Source: Bacillota bacterium (GTDB taxonomy: Bacteria > Bacillota > Bacilli > Bacillales > Cytobacillaceae). Taken from it: a stretch of 11,950 nt of DNA. Under the pieces are notes generated by a model. It did no database searches. It worked only from the letters and a program-made list of their open reading frames with translations, and was not told where the DNA came from. Below, piece by piece: positions 6,750 to 11,950 of this stretch; position 1 is the stretch's first letter; the number at the start of each line of letters is the position of its first letter. Location of the stretch: positions 1 through 11,950 of the forward strand of contig JAEWIG010000420.1 of NCBI GenBank assembly GCA_023387295.1, given 5' to 3'. A program made the position numbers and the translations under genes.

Positions 6750-7319
6750 ATGGAAACCCTCATTTTAGCCTCTTCTTCTCCACGACGAAAAGAACTTCTT
6801 GAAAACCTTCATTTAACATTCGAAGTTTTTAGCTGTAATGTTGATGAAAGCTTCGATCCTGCATTAACTCCTGAGGAAATTGTTATGGAGCTTAGCAGTC
6901 GAAAAGCAAAAGCAGTACATGAAGAAAAACCATCTTCATTTATTATTGGTGCAGATACGGTTGTTGTTTTAGAAGGAACCGTTCTCGGAAAACCAAAAGA
7001 CAAAGATGAAGCTTTTTCTATGCTTCAATCCTTATCAGGAAAAACACATTCTGTTTATACAGGAGTTGCTATCGTTACACCTGAAAAAGAAAACCAGTTT
7101 TATGTCAAAACAGATGTGGTGTTTTGGGAGCTTTCTGATGAAGAAATCGAAGCTTACATTCGCACCGGAGAATCGTTTGACAAAGCAGGAGCATATGGCA
7201 TTCAAGGTATTGGTAGTATGCTCGTTAAAGAAATCCATGGAGATTACTTTGCTGTTGTTGGGCTCCCTGTTTCGAAAACGATTCGAGAATTAAGGAATGC
7301 GGGGTACATAATTCCTTAG
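6750..7319 (+). CDS. maf: Maf, nucleoside triphosphate pyrophosphatase (dTTP/UTPase)
   Basis: Cytosolic Maf/Ham1-superfamily enzyme that hydrolyses dTTP, UTP and some modified pyrimidine nucleotides to the monophosphate and pyrophosphate; in B. subtilis extra Maf blocks septation. The 189 residues carry all signature motifs: LILASSSPRRKELL at 4-17 (substrate-binding loop), IIGADTVV at 65-72 with the general-base Asp69, LGKPKD at 79-84, LSGKTHSVYTG at 95-105, and DKAGAYGIQG at 144-153, then GDYFAVVGLP at 164-173. AAGGTGA at 6734-6740 stands 9 nt before ATG 6750; the nearby ATGs at 6740 and 6745 are out of frame and end quickly. It is followed by radC after 110 nt, as in B. subtilis. Confidence 0.96.
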   Translation: METLILASSSPRRKELLENLHLTFEVFSCNVDESFDPALTPEEIVMELSSRKAKAVHEEKPSSFIIGADTVVVLEGTVLGKPKDKDEAFSMLQSLSGKTHSVYTGVAIVTPEKENQFYVKTDVVFWELSDEEIEAYIRTGESFDKAGAYGIQGIGSMLVKEIHGDYFAVVGLPVSKTIRELRNAGYIIP

Positions 7320-7321
7320 TT

Positions 7322-7372
7322 GAGTGGTTCATGTAGATTGACGTAGGATCGTCAGTTCTTAAGACCCCACTC
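7322..7372 (+). other. Small inverted repeats in the maf-radC gap
   Basis: GAGTGG (7322-7327) can pair with CCACTC (7367-7372), enclosing a second hairpin TGACG/CGTCA (7339-7343 with 7350-7354, loop TAGGAT). There is no T-tract, so it is not an intrinsic terminator. It may be chance or an RNA-processing or pausing structure. Nothing else is visible in this 110-nt gap apart from the radC ribosome binding site (AAAGGGGAGG, 7411-7420). Confidence 0.25.
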
Positions 7373-7429
7373 TCATCCAACATTTCACATCTTAAACTCC
7401 CTTACACCAAAAAGGGGAGGAATAGTTGA

Positions 7430-8119
7430 ATGATATCAGAATCCTTAATGATTAGGGATTTCCCACAGGATGAGCGTCCTCGCGAGCGCTTTATCCAAAA
7501 TGGGCCACAAAGCTTATCAACCCATGAATTAATTGCTATCCTTCTTAGGACAGGTACGAAGGAAGAATCAGTCTTACAATTATCGAATAGATTGCTTATT
7601 CATTTTGATGGGTTGAAGCTACTTAAGGATGCCTCACTAGATGAAATTACCTCCATAAAAGGAATTGGGACTGCAAAGGCCATTCAATTACTAGCTGCTG
7701 TTGAAATAGGTAGACGAATTTCCAATTTATCCTTTGATGACCGGTACACGATTCGTTCCCCAGAGGACGGCGCGAAATATGTAATGAATGATATGAGATT
7801 TCTTTCTCAGGAGCATTTTGTTTGTCTTTATTTGAACACAAAGAATCAAGTGCTTCACAAACAGACGATTTTTATTGGTAGTTTAAATGCTTCGATTGTC
7901 CATCCACGCGAAGTATTTAAAGAAGCCTTTAGACGCTCTGCTGCCTCTATTATTTGTGCTCATAATCATCCCTCTGGAGATCCGACTCCGAGTAGAGAAG
8001 ATATTGAAGTCACAAAGCGTCTTTCAGAATGTGGGAAAATAATTGGAATTGATGTGCTCGATCATCTAATTATTGGAGAGAATAAATTTGTAAGTCTTAA
8101 GGAAAAAGGTTATTTATAG
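7430..8119 (+). CDS. radC: RadC family protein (JAMM/MPN domain, UPF0758)
   Basis: Conserved protein named for an old, since-corrected, E. coli DNA-repair link; its biochemical role is still unsettled. The 229 residues are standard. The N-terminal region (1-100) has RPRERF near 16-21, then HELIAILLRTGT (32-43), and a helix-hairpin-helix DNA-binding motif, ITSIKGIGTAKAIQLLAA (73-90). The C-terminal JAMM metalloprotease-like domain carries Glu161 in REVFKEA and the metal-binding HNHPSGDPTPSREDI (178-192; His178, His180, Asp191), so the zinc site looks intact. A strong AAAGGGGAGG lies 9 nt before ATG 7430. It equals ysxA of B. subtilis at the same place between maf and mreB and is probably co-transcribed with maf. 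No terminator follows; the mreB promoter begins just after its stop. Confidence 0.95.
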   Translation: MISESLMIRDFPQDERPRERFIQNGPQSLSTHELIAILLRTGTKEESVLQLSNRLLIHFDGLKLLKDASLDEITSIKGIGTAKAIQLLAAVEIGRRISNLSFDDRYTIRSPEDGAKYVMNDMRFLSQEHFVCLYLNTKNQVLHKQTIFIGSLNASIVHPREVFKEAFRRSAASIICAHNHPSGDPTPSREDIEVTKRLSECGKIIGIDVLDHLIIGENKFVSLKEKGYL

Positions 8120-8123
8120 CACT

Positions 8124-8151
8124 TTGTTTTTAAAGGAAGATAGGCTATAAT
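8124..8151 (+). promoter_or_regulatory. Candidate sigma-A promoter for mreB
   Basis: TTGTTT (8124-8129) is 16 nt upstream of a perfect TATAAT (8146-8151). Initiation near 8158 would give mreB a leader of about 130 nt. A second, weaker arrangement nearer the gene, TTGATA (8233-8238) and TGTAAT (8258-8263), has a 19-nt spacer and would start almost at the ribosome binding site, so I favour the upstream one. Confidence 0.55.
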
Positions 8152-8227
8152 TTAAGTTATGTTTTTTTCGCGAATTAAAGAAAAATGATTAATTTGACCG
8201 AAAAATCTAAATACAAATAAGCTAAGG

Positions 8228-8266
8228 CGAATTTGATATATGAATATATCCTTATTTTGTAATTCG
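8228..8266 (+). repeat. Nested inverted repeat in the mreB leader
   Basis: CGAATT (8228-8233) pairs with AATTCG (8261-8266), and inside it GATATAT (8235-8241) pairs with ATATATC (8244-8250) around GA. It ends just before the mreB Shine-Dalgarno (AAAGGGAG, 8273-8280). The symmetry suits a protein operator or a weak AT-rich RNA hairpin. No regulator can be named from it, and AT-rich DNA makes chance symmetry likely. Confidence 0.3.
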
Positions 8267-8288
8267 TATCAGAAAGGGAGATACAGCT

Positions 8289-9305
8289 ATGTTTGGAACA
8301 AAGGATCTTGGAATTGATTTAGGAACGGCTAATACGCTCGTTTATGTGAAAGGTAAAGGGATTGTGGTAAGAGAGCCTTCAGTCGTTGCTTTACAAACTG
8401 ATACAAAAAGCATCGTTGCTGTTGGTAATGATGCCAAAAATATGATCGGCCGGACACCAGGGAATATTGTTGCACTTCGTCCGATGAAAGATGGTGTCAT
8501 TGCTGATTATGAAACGACAGCAGTGATGATGAAATACTATATTAATCAAGCAACTAAAAATAAAGGTCTTTTCTCAGGTAAACCGCATGTGATGGTTTGT
8601 GTGCCATCTGGAATTACTGCTGTTGAACAACGTGCAGTCATTGATGCCACACGTCAAGCTGGTGCTAGTGATGCATATCCAATTGAAGAACCATTCGCTG
8701 CTGCAATTGGTGCGAATTTACCTGTATGGGAGCCAACTGGTAGTATGGTTGTTGATATTGGTGGGGGAACGACTGAAGTAGCGATTATTTCTTTAGGCGG
8801 AATCGTGACAAGCCAATCTGTTCGTGTTGCCGGAAATGATATGGATGATTCCATCATTAACTATATTCGCAAGCATTATAATCTTTTAATTGGTGAGCGG
8901 ACAGCTGAAACGATTAAAGTGGAAATTGGTTCTGCTGGTGACCCAGAGGGAATTGACAACTTAGAAATTCGTGGTCGTGACCTATTGACAGGACTTCCAA
9001 AAACGATCGAAATTACTGCTGAAGAAATTGCGAAAGCACTACATGATACAGTGTATGCGATTGTTGACGCTGTGAAGGTTACTCTTGAAAAAACGCCGCC
9101 AGAGCTTGCTGCTGACATTATGGATCGAGGGATCGTATTAACAGGTGGCGGTGCTTTGCTTCGTAATTTAGATAAAGTAATTAGCGAAGAAACAAATATG
9201 CCAGTGTTAATTGCTGAAGATCCACTAGATTGTGTGGCAATTGGAACAGGGAAAGCTCTTGATCATATTGATTTATTCAAAAATAAATCAAAGGATTCTC
9301 GTTAA
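8289..9305 (+). CDS. mreB: MreB, actin-like cell-shape protein
   Basis: Bacterial actin that forms membrane-bound filaments and directs lateral wall synthesis together with MreC, MreD, RodA and PBPs. The 338 residues show each actin-fold motif: phosphate-1 IDLGTANTLVYV (9-20), VPSGITAVEQRAV (105-117), IEEPFAAAIGANLPV (132-146), phosphate-2 VVDIGGGTTEVAIIS (154-168), and the adenosine motif VLTGGGALLRNLD (283-295). The N-terminus MFGTKDLGIDLG is that of MreB rather than Mbl. Position upstream of mreC and mreD supports this among the MreB/Mbl/MreBH paralogues. AAAGGGAG at 8273-8280 serves ATG 8289. Unlike typical mre operons, 279 nt separate it from mreC. Confidence 0.97.
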   Translation: MFGTKDLGIDLGTANTLVYVKGKGIVVREPSVVALQTDTKSIVAVGNDAKNMIGRTPGNIVALRPMKDGVIADYETTAVMMKYYINQATKNKGLFSGKPHVMVCVPSGITAVEQRAVIDATRQAGASDAYPIEEPFAAAIGANLPVWEPTGSMVVDIGGGTTEVAIISLGGIVTSQSVRVAGNDMDDSIINYIRKHYNLLIGERTAETIKVEIGSAGDPEGIDNLEIRGRDLLTGLPKTIEITAEEIAKALHDTVYAIVDAVKVTLEKTPPELAADIMDRGIVLTGGGALLRNLDKVISEETNMPVLIAEDPLDCVAIGTGKALDHIDLFKNKSKDSR

Positions 9306-9361
9306 TTAAAATTGAAATTAAAAATTGATATTGTTCAGAGGAATGAGGTTGTTATTAAAGA

Positions 9362-9390
9362 GAACGGCTTCCTCGCCGATTTCATTTTTA
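9362..9390 (+). terminator. Weak terminator or attenuator after mreB
   Basis: CGGC (9365-9368) pairs with GCCG (9375-9378) around TTCCTC. The stem can be lengthened with GAA/TTT if A9379 bulges, and a T-rich CATTTTT follows. The stem is short, so termination would be partial, lowering but not abolishing read-through from mreB to mreC. Confidence 0.35.
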
Positions 9391-9402
9391 AAAATAAGAA
9401 AG

Positions 9403-9408
9403 TATAAT
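9403..9408 (+). promoter_or_regulatory. Candidate -10 box for mreCD
   Basis: A perfect TATAAT is preceded by AAAG. The hexamer 17 nt upstream (TTTCAT, 9380-9385) is a poor -35, and there is no extended TG. If used, transcription starts near 9415, just before the palindromic repeat, so the repeat would form most of the mreC leader. Confidence 0.35.
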
Positions 9409-9426
9409 TAAGATGAGCTAGGTGAG

Positions 9427-9550
9427 TGTATAGCTCGAGCGCCTACCCCTGAGGTCATAAGCGAAGCCACTCAGAAAGGTTAAGAACACTTTTCCAAGTG
9501 GCTCGACTTATGCTTGCTGAGAGAAGACAAGGCGCTTCCACTTTTCTTAT
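9427..9550 (+). repeat. Dispersed palindromic Bacillaceae repeat in the mreB-mreC gap
   Basis: About 124 bp with strong dyad symmetry. The outer arms are AGCGCCT (9438-9444) and AGGCGCT (9530-9536). The central hairpin is CATAAGCG-a-AGCCACT (9456-9471) with AGTGGCTCG-a-CTTATG (9497-9512), that is 15 bp with one bulged A on each strand, topped by GAAAGG/CTTTTC (9474-9479 with 9489-9494) and a 9-nt loop. The landmarks TAGCTC.AGCGCCTA, GGTCATAAG, CTTATGCTTG, AAGGCGCTT and CTTTTCTTATT match an intergenic repeat I recall as common in many Bacillaceae genomes; I know no agreed name. The CCCCT next to the outer arm no longer meets GGGG on the other side, so this copy seems partly decayed. There is no coding capacity, so it would be non-autonomous (MITE- or REP-like) if mobile. 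Confidence 0.7.
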
Positions 9551-9551
9551 T

Positions 9552-9578
9552 TGACCTCTAGACTCTAGAAGCGAGGTG
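9552..9578 (+). promoter_or_regulatory. mreC: Possible sequestration helix at the mreC ribosome binding site
   Basis: The mreC Shine-Dalgarno GAGGTG (9573-9578) is complementary to ACCTC (9554-9558) just upstream, giving a 5-bp hairpin that would hide it. The same segment, TGACCTC (9552-9558), is the exact 7-nt complement of GAGGTCA (9451-9457) within the repeat, which could free the site. A tandem CTCTAGA (9556-9562, 9563-9569) fills the loop. This is seen only as base complementarity; no function is shown. Confidence 0.3.
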
Positions 9579-9584
9579 TTAGCC

Positions 9585-10469
9585 ATGCCACAGTTTTTTA
9601 GGAATAAACGCTTAATTTTATTGCTAGTGAGTATTATTATTCTCGTGGCATTGATTGGATTCTCTTTACGGGAGCGCGAGGAGCTAAGCTGGCCCGAGCA
9701 ATTTATTAAGGATACAACAGGATTGGTACAATCAGCTGTATCTCGTCCGACACAGTATATTGCTGGTTTTTTTGAGAATTTGCAAGACTTGCAAAATACA
9801 TATACTGAAAATAAGGAATTAAAAGTAAGGCTTGATGAGCTTGCAAGGCTTGAGTCAGAAGTGCAAAGGCTCAAAAAAGAGAATGCTGAGTTTAAAGAAA
9901 TTCTTGATATAAAGGATTCCTTAAGTGAATTTGAACCGAAACAAGCAACAGTTATTGGGAGAAATCCAGACAGATGGAATGAAATTCTCATTATCAATAA
10001 AGGAGAAAAAGATGGAATTGAGCAAGACATGCCAGTCATTACGGCAAATGGACTGATTGGAAAGGTAAAAAGCACCAATTCATTCACTTCCACTGTACAG
10101 CTTTTGAGCTCATTGGATCCAACGAACAGAATATCGGCTGAAATTCAAGGCAAGGACGAGAGCTATTTCGGATTAATCGAAGGCTATGACAAGGAAAAAG
10201 GTCAGCTCTTGCTTAAAAGAATCCCAGCTGAAGCAAAAGTGGAAAAAGGACAAACCGTCATTACCTCTGGAAAAGGTGGCGTCTTTCCAAAAAGCCTTTT
10301 AATCGGAAAAGTAGTAGATGTCGTTCCAGCCGAGTACGGTCTAACTCAAACAGCATACGTTGAGCCAGGAGCTAATTTTTACGATATTGAGCATGTAATG
10401 GTCGTAAAAAGAGGAGCTATTATGCCAGAACTAGAAGATATGATTGATGATAAGGAGAAGGAACTATGA
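9585..10469 (+). CDS. mreC: MreC, cell-shape scaffold protein
   Basis: Bitopic membrane protein whose external part binds penicillin-binding proteins and activates RodA-PBP2 complexes during elongation. The 294 residues have a short basic N-terminus, a membrane helix (about 8-28, RLILLLVSIIILVALIGFSL), a coiled coil (about 65-110), then two beta-barrel subdomains (about 118-280) with NRISAEIQGKDESYFGLIEGYDKEKG and the family motif ITSGKGGVFPKSLLIGKVV. It resembles B. subtilis MreC closely from the first residues (NKRL.LLL..IIILVA.IGFSL). I start at ATG 9585 because GAGGTG (9573-9578) lies 6 nt upstream; a GTG at 9576 is inside that site. The stop overlaps the mreD start (ATGA), so the two are translationally coupled. 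Confidence 0.95.
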   Translation: MPQFFRNKRLILLLVSIIILVALIGFSLREREELSWPEQFIKDTTGLVQSAVSRPTQYIAGFFENLQDLQNTYTENKELKVRLDELARLESEVQRLKKENAEFKEILDIKDSLSEFEPKQATVIGRNPDRWNEILIINKGEKDGIEQDMPVITANGLIGKVKSTNSFTSTVQLLSSLDPTNRISAEIQGKDESYFGLIEGYDKEKGQLLLKRIPAEAKVEKGQTVITSGKGGVFPKSLLIGKVVDVVPAEYGLTQTAYVEPGANFYDIEHVMVVKRGAIMPELEDMIDDKEKEL

Positions 10470-10981
10470 GTAGAGTCCTTCTTCCTTTTCTAATGATTTT
10501 CTTGTTCGTTGCTGAGAGTATTTTTGTTGGGCTTTTGCCAGGGGAAATATTTGGCGGTAAATATTTGTTAATTCCACATTTTTTATTCGTTGCCATCCTT
10601 TTCTTAACTGTTTACGGTCCGAAAAAATATTGGGTCATTTATGCATTTGTTTTCGGGTTATTATTTGATATCGTTTACACGGAAATTATCGGAATCTATT
10701 TGTTCCTTTTCCCTTTTATTGCATATTTAATGACAAAAATAATGAAGTTTTTGCAGACAAATATTGTGATTGTTTCACTTGCTTCCCTTATCTTAATTGC
10801 GTTATTAGAATTTGGCTCTTATGAAATAAATTTTTTAATTCATATAACTGACATAGACGTTTCGACCTACTTATCAGAAAGGTTAGTACCAACTCTTATA
10901 CTAAATCTCATTTTTATTATTTTAACAGCCTATCCGTTCAAAAAGTATTTCGAAAAGATTGTGGAAAGTTTAGATGTGTAA
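10466..10981 (+). CDS. mreD: MreD, integral membrane cell-shape protein
   Basis: Polytopic partner of MreC in the elongasome. The 171 residues are nearly all hydrophobic, with about five membrane segments (roughly 5-25, 36-50, 57-88, 99-117 and 141-157) and a charged C-terminus. PGEIFGGKYLLIPHFLF (25-41) and YGPKKYWVIYAFVFGLLFDIVYTEIIGIY (50-78) follow the MreD pattern, where a G...D..Y....G.Y stretch is conserved. AAGGAG at 10452-10457 lies inside mreC, 8 nt from the ATG, and the start overlaps the mreC stop by 4 nt. No terminator follows; promoters for minCD begin across its stop codon. Confidence 0.92.
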   Translation: MSRVLLPFLMIFLFVAESIFVGLLPGEIFGGKYLLIPHFLFVAILFLTVYGPKKYWVIYAFVFGLLFDIVYTEIIGIYLFLFPFIAYLMTKIMKFLQTNIVIVSLASLILIALLEFGSYEINFLIHITDIDVSTYLSERLVPTLILNLIFIILTAYPFKKYFEKIVESLDV

Positions 10982-10997
10982 AAAAGGATTTTATACT
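10969..10997 (+). promoter_or_regulatory. Candidate sigma-A promoter for minCD
   Basis: TTTAGA (10969-10974, 4 of 6 to TTGACA) and TATACT (10992-10997, 5 of 6 to TATAAT) are spaced by exactly 17 nt and span the end of mreD. It overlaps the sigma-H-type site, so the two holoenzymes could not bind together. Confidence 0.45.
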
Positions 10998-11012
10998 ATT
11001 TATGTCGAATTC
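10983..11012 (+). promoter_or_regulatory. Sigma-H-type promoter for minCD
   Basis: AAAGGATTT (10983-10991) matches the sigma-H -35 consensus RnAGGAwWW at every position. After 12 nt, GTCGAATTC (11004-11012) matches the -10 RnnGAATww except for the last base. Initiation near 11019 leaves about 19 nt before the Shine-Dalgarno (AAGAGGTGA, 11036-11044). Sigma-H is the early-sporulation factor of Bacillus, and minCD acts when the septum position changes, so the context fits. Confidence 0.65.
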
Positions 11013-11052
11013 TTTTCATTTAGTAGGTAGCAATTAAGAGGTGAACATCTTG

Positions 11053-11730
11053 ATGAAGAAATTTCAAAATGTAACGATTAAGGGAACAAAAGATGGGCTT
11101 ATTTTGCATCTAGATGATTCCTGTTCTTATGATGAACTTAAGAAGGAACTCGATTATAAGCTTTCTGAAAGTGCGAGATCCCGAGAAGACCATTTAATTA
11201 CCGTTAAACTTCAAGTTGGAAATCGATTTTTAACGGAAAAGCAGGAAGAAGAGCTAAAAGAATTAGTTCGACAAAAGAAGAATCTTGTCGTTGATACGAT
11301 CATTTCGAACGTTATTTTAAAAGAAGAGGCTGAAAAGCTACGAAAAGAAAATGAAATTATTTCTGTAGCGAAAATTATTCGCTCAGGACAAGTTCTACAG
11401 ACGCAGGGTGATTTACTCCTAGTAGGTGATGTGAATCCTGGGGGAACTGTCATTGCCGGCGGAAATATTTATATCATGGGTACGCTTAAAGGTGTTGCAC
11501 ATGCAGGTTATTATGGGGATAATGATGCGATTATTGCAGCATCAGTAATGAAGCCTTCCCAATTACGAATTAATGATTGCATTACTAGATCCCCTGACCA
11601 CTATAATAGTGATGAAACAAGGGAAATGGAATGTGCATACATAAATGACGAACACCAAATTACGGTTGATAGATTACAAGTATTAATGCAAATTAGACCG
11701 AATATTACAAGATTGGAAGGGGGACTTTAG
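11053..11730 (+). CDS. minC: MinC, septum-site inhibitor of FtsZ
   Basis: Inhibitor of FtsZ polymerisation that MinD brings to the membrane to block division near poles and old septa. The 225 residues have the N-terminal FtsZ-inhibiting domain (1-95; VTIKGTKDGLILHLDDSCSYDEL at 7-29), a linker, and a C-terminal beta-helix dimer domain (about 103-220) with the MinD-binding RSGQ (110-113), GDLLLVGDVNPGGTVIAGGNIYIMGTLKGVAHAG (119-152) and IAAS..KPSQLRI (161-173). It matches B. subtilis MinC (226 aa) closely. I start at ATG 11053: the Shine-Dalgarno AAGAGGTGA (11036-11044) lies 8 nt upstream, whereas an in-frame GTG at 11041 is part of that site. minD begins 1 nt after the stop. Confidence 0.95.
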   Translation: MKKFQNVTIKGTKDGLILHLDDSCSYDELKKELDYKLSESARSREDHLITVKLQVGNRFLTEKQEEELKELVRQKKNLVVDTIISNVILKEEAEKLRKENEIISVAKIIRSGQVLQTQGDLLLVGDVNPGGTVIAGGNIYIMGTLKGVAHAGYYGDNDAIIAASVMKPSQLRINDCITRSPDHYNSDETREMECAYINDEHQITVDRLQVLMQIRPNITRLEGGL

Positions 11731-11731
11731 T

Positions 11732-11950
11732 ATGGGAGAGGCAATAGTAATTACATCAGGTAAAGGTGGTGTCGGTAAAACGACAACCTCTGCAAATGTC
11801 GGAACAGCATTAGCTCTTCAAGGAAAGAGAGTATGCCTTGTTGATACAGACATTGGCCTCCGAAACCTAGATGTTGTGATGGGTCTTGAAAATCGAATTA
11901 TATACGACCTTGTTGATGTTGTAGAAGGCCGCTGTAAAATTCATCAAGCA
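11732..11950 (+). CDS. minD: MinD, membrane-binding cell-division ATPase (5' fragment)
   Basis: ParA/MinD-family ATPase that dimerises with ATP, binds the membrane through a C-terminal amphipathic helix and recruits MinC; in Bacillus it is positioned by DivIVA and MinJ rather than MinE. The first 73 codons are visible and open to the right edge. MGEAIVITSGKGGVGKTTTS contains the deviant Walker A motif (10-17, signature Lys11 and Lys16), followed by CLVDTDIGLRNLD (35-47) with Asp38 and Asp40 and VMGLENRIIYDLVDV, all typical of MinD. The family is about 265-270 residues, so roughly three quarters lies outside the window. GGAAGGGGGA at about 11715-11724, inside the end of minC, is the ribosome binding site; the ATG is 1 nt after the minC stop. 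Confidence 0.95.
   Translation, partial: MGEAIVITSGKGGVGKTTTSANVGTALALQGKRVCLVDTDIGLRNLDVVMGLENRIIYDLVDVVEGRCKIHQA

Noticed and set aside
7338..7366. TTGACG as a -35 for radC
   Set aside because: No -10-like hexamer lies 16-18 nt downstream, and the bases are part of a small hairpin.
9576..9584. GTG start for mreC three codons upstream
   Set aside because: It overlaps the Shine-Dalgarno GAGGTG; ATG 9585 gives the family-like MPQFFRNKRL start.
9455..10093. A 212-codon open frame on the minus strand across the repeat and mreC
   Set aside because: It is antisense to a clear mreC, has no family features, begins within the mreC gene and ends in the repeat, with no ribosome binding site that I could support.
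11041..11052. GTG (11041) or TTG (11050) start for minC
   Set aside because: The GTG is part of the Shine-Dalgarno AAGAGGTGA, and TTG is too close to it; ATG 11053 has ideal 8-nt spacing and matches the B. subtilis N-terminus.

Overview
The window reads as chromosome from a low-GC, endospore-forming member of the Bacillaceae. The evidence is strong AGGAGG-type ribosome binding sites, AT-rich intergenic DNA, a recognisable spoIIB, and the gene order (prepilin peptidase)-spoIIB-maf-radC-mreB-mreC-mreD-minC-minD, which is the order known from Bacillus subtilis (comC-spoIIB-maf-ysxA-mreBCD-minCD). All genes are on the + strand. I did not identify the species.

Left part (1-5373): the distal half of a type IV pilus operon. 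It holds the 3' end of pilT (retraction ATPase), pilC (platform protein), one major-type pilin, pilD/comC (prepilin peptidase), and pilM, pilN and pilO (inner assembly complex). It ends at a strong intrinsic terminator (5340-5373). No pilP or secretin pilQ is present, as expected in a single-membrane cell. PilD would cleave the pilin leader, PilC with the ATPases would move subunits, and PilM-PilN-PilO would link motor and filament at the membrane. B. subtilis has only comC at this position, so the locus is an expanded pilus version of it.

Middle part (5374-8119): spoIIB (membrane-anchored SPOR protein of engulfment), then a 283-bp gap, then maf (nucleotide pyrophosphatase) and radC (HhH plus JAMM-type protein). 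The gap holds what looks like an independent small RNA: a consensus -35, a three-helix fold closed by a GC-rich stem, and a U-tract.

Right part (8120-11950): the cell-shape and division-site block. mreB, mreC and mreD encode the elongation machinery; minC and the first 73 codons of minD encode the Z-ring placement system. mreB is separated from mreC by 279 bp that contain a terminator-like hairpin, a TATAAT box, one copy of a dispersed Bacillaceae palindromic repeat, and a possible sequestration helix over the mreC ribosome binding site. A near-perfect sigma-H promoter lies in front of minCD, which would fit sporulation-time control of division-site selection.

The protein-coding content is familiar. 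The parts most worth a second look are non-coding: the spoIIB-maf RNA candidate, the mreB-mreC repeat and its possible RBS switch, and the minCD sigma-H promoter. The degenerate nucleotide-binding motifs of PilM are a further point. I found no tRNA, rRNA, CRISPR array, insertion sequence or phage gene.
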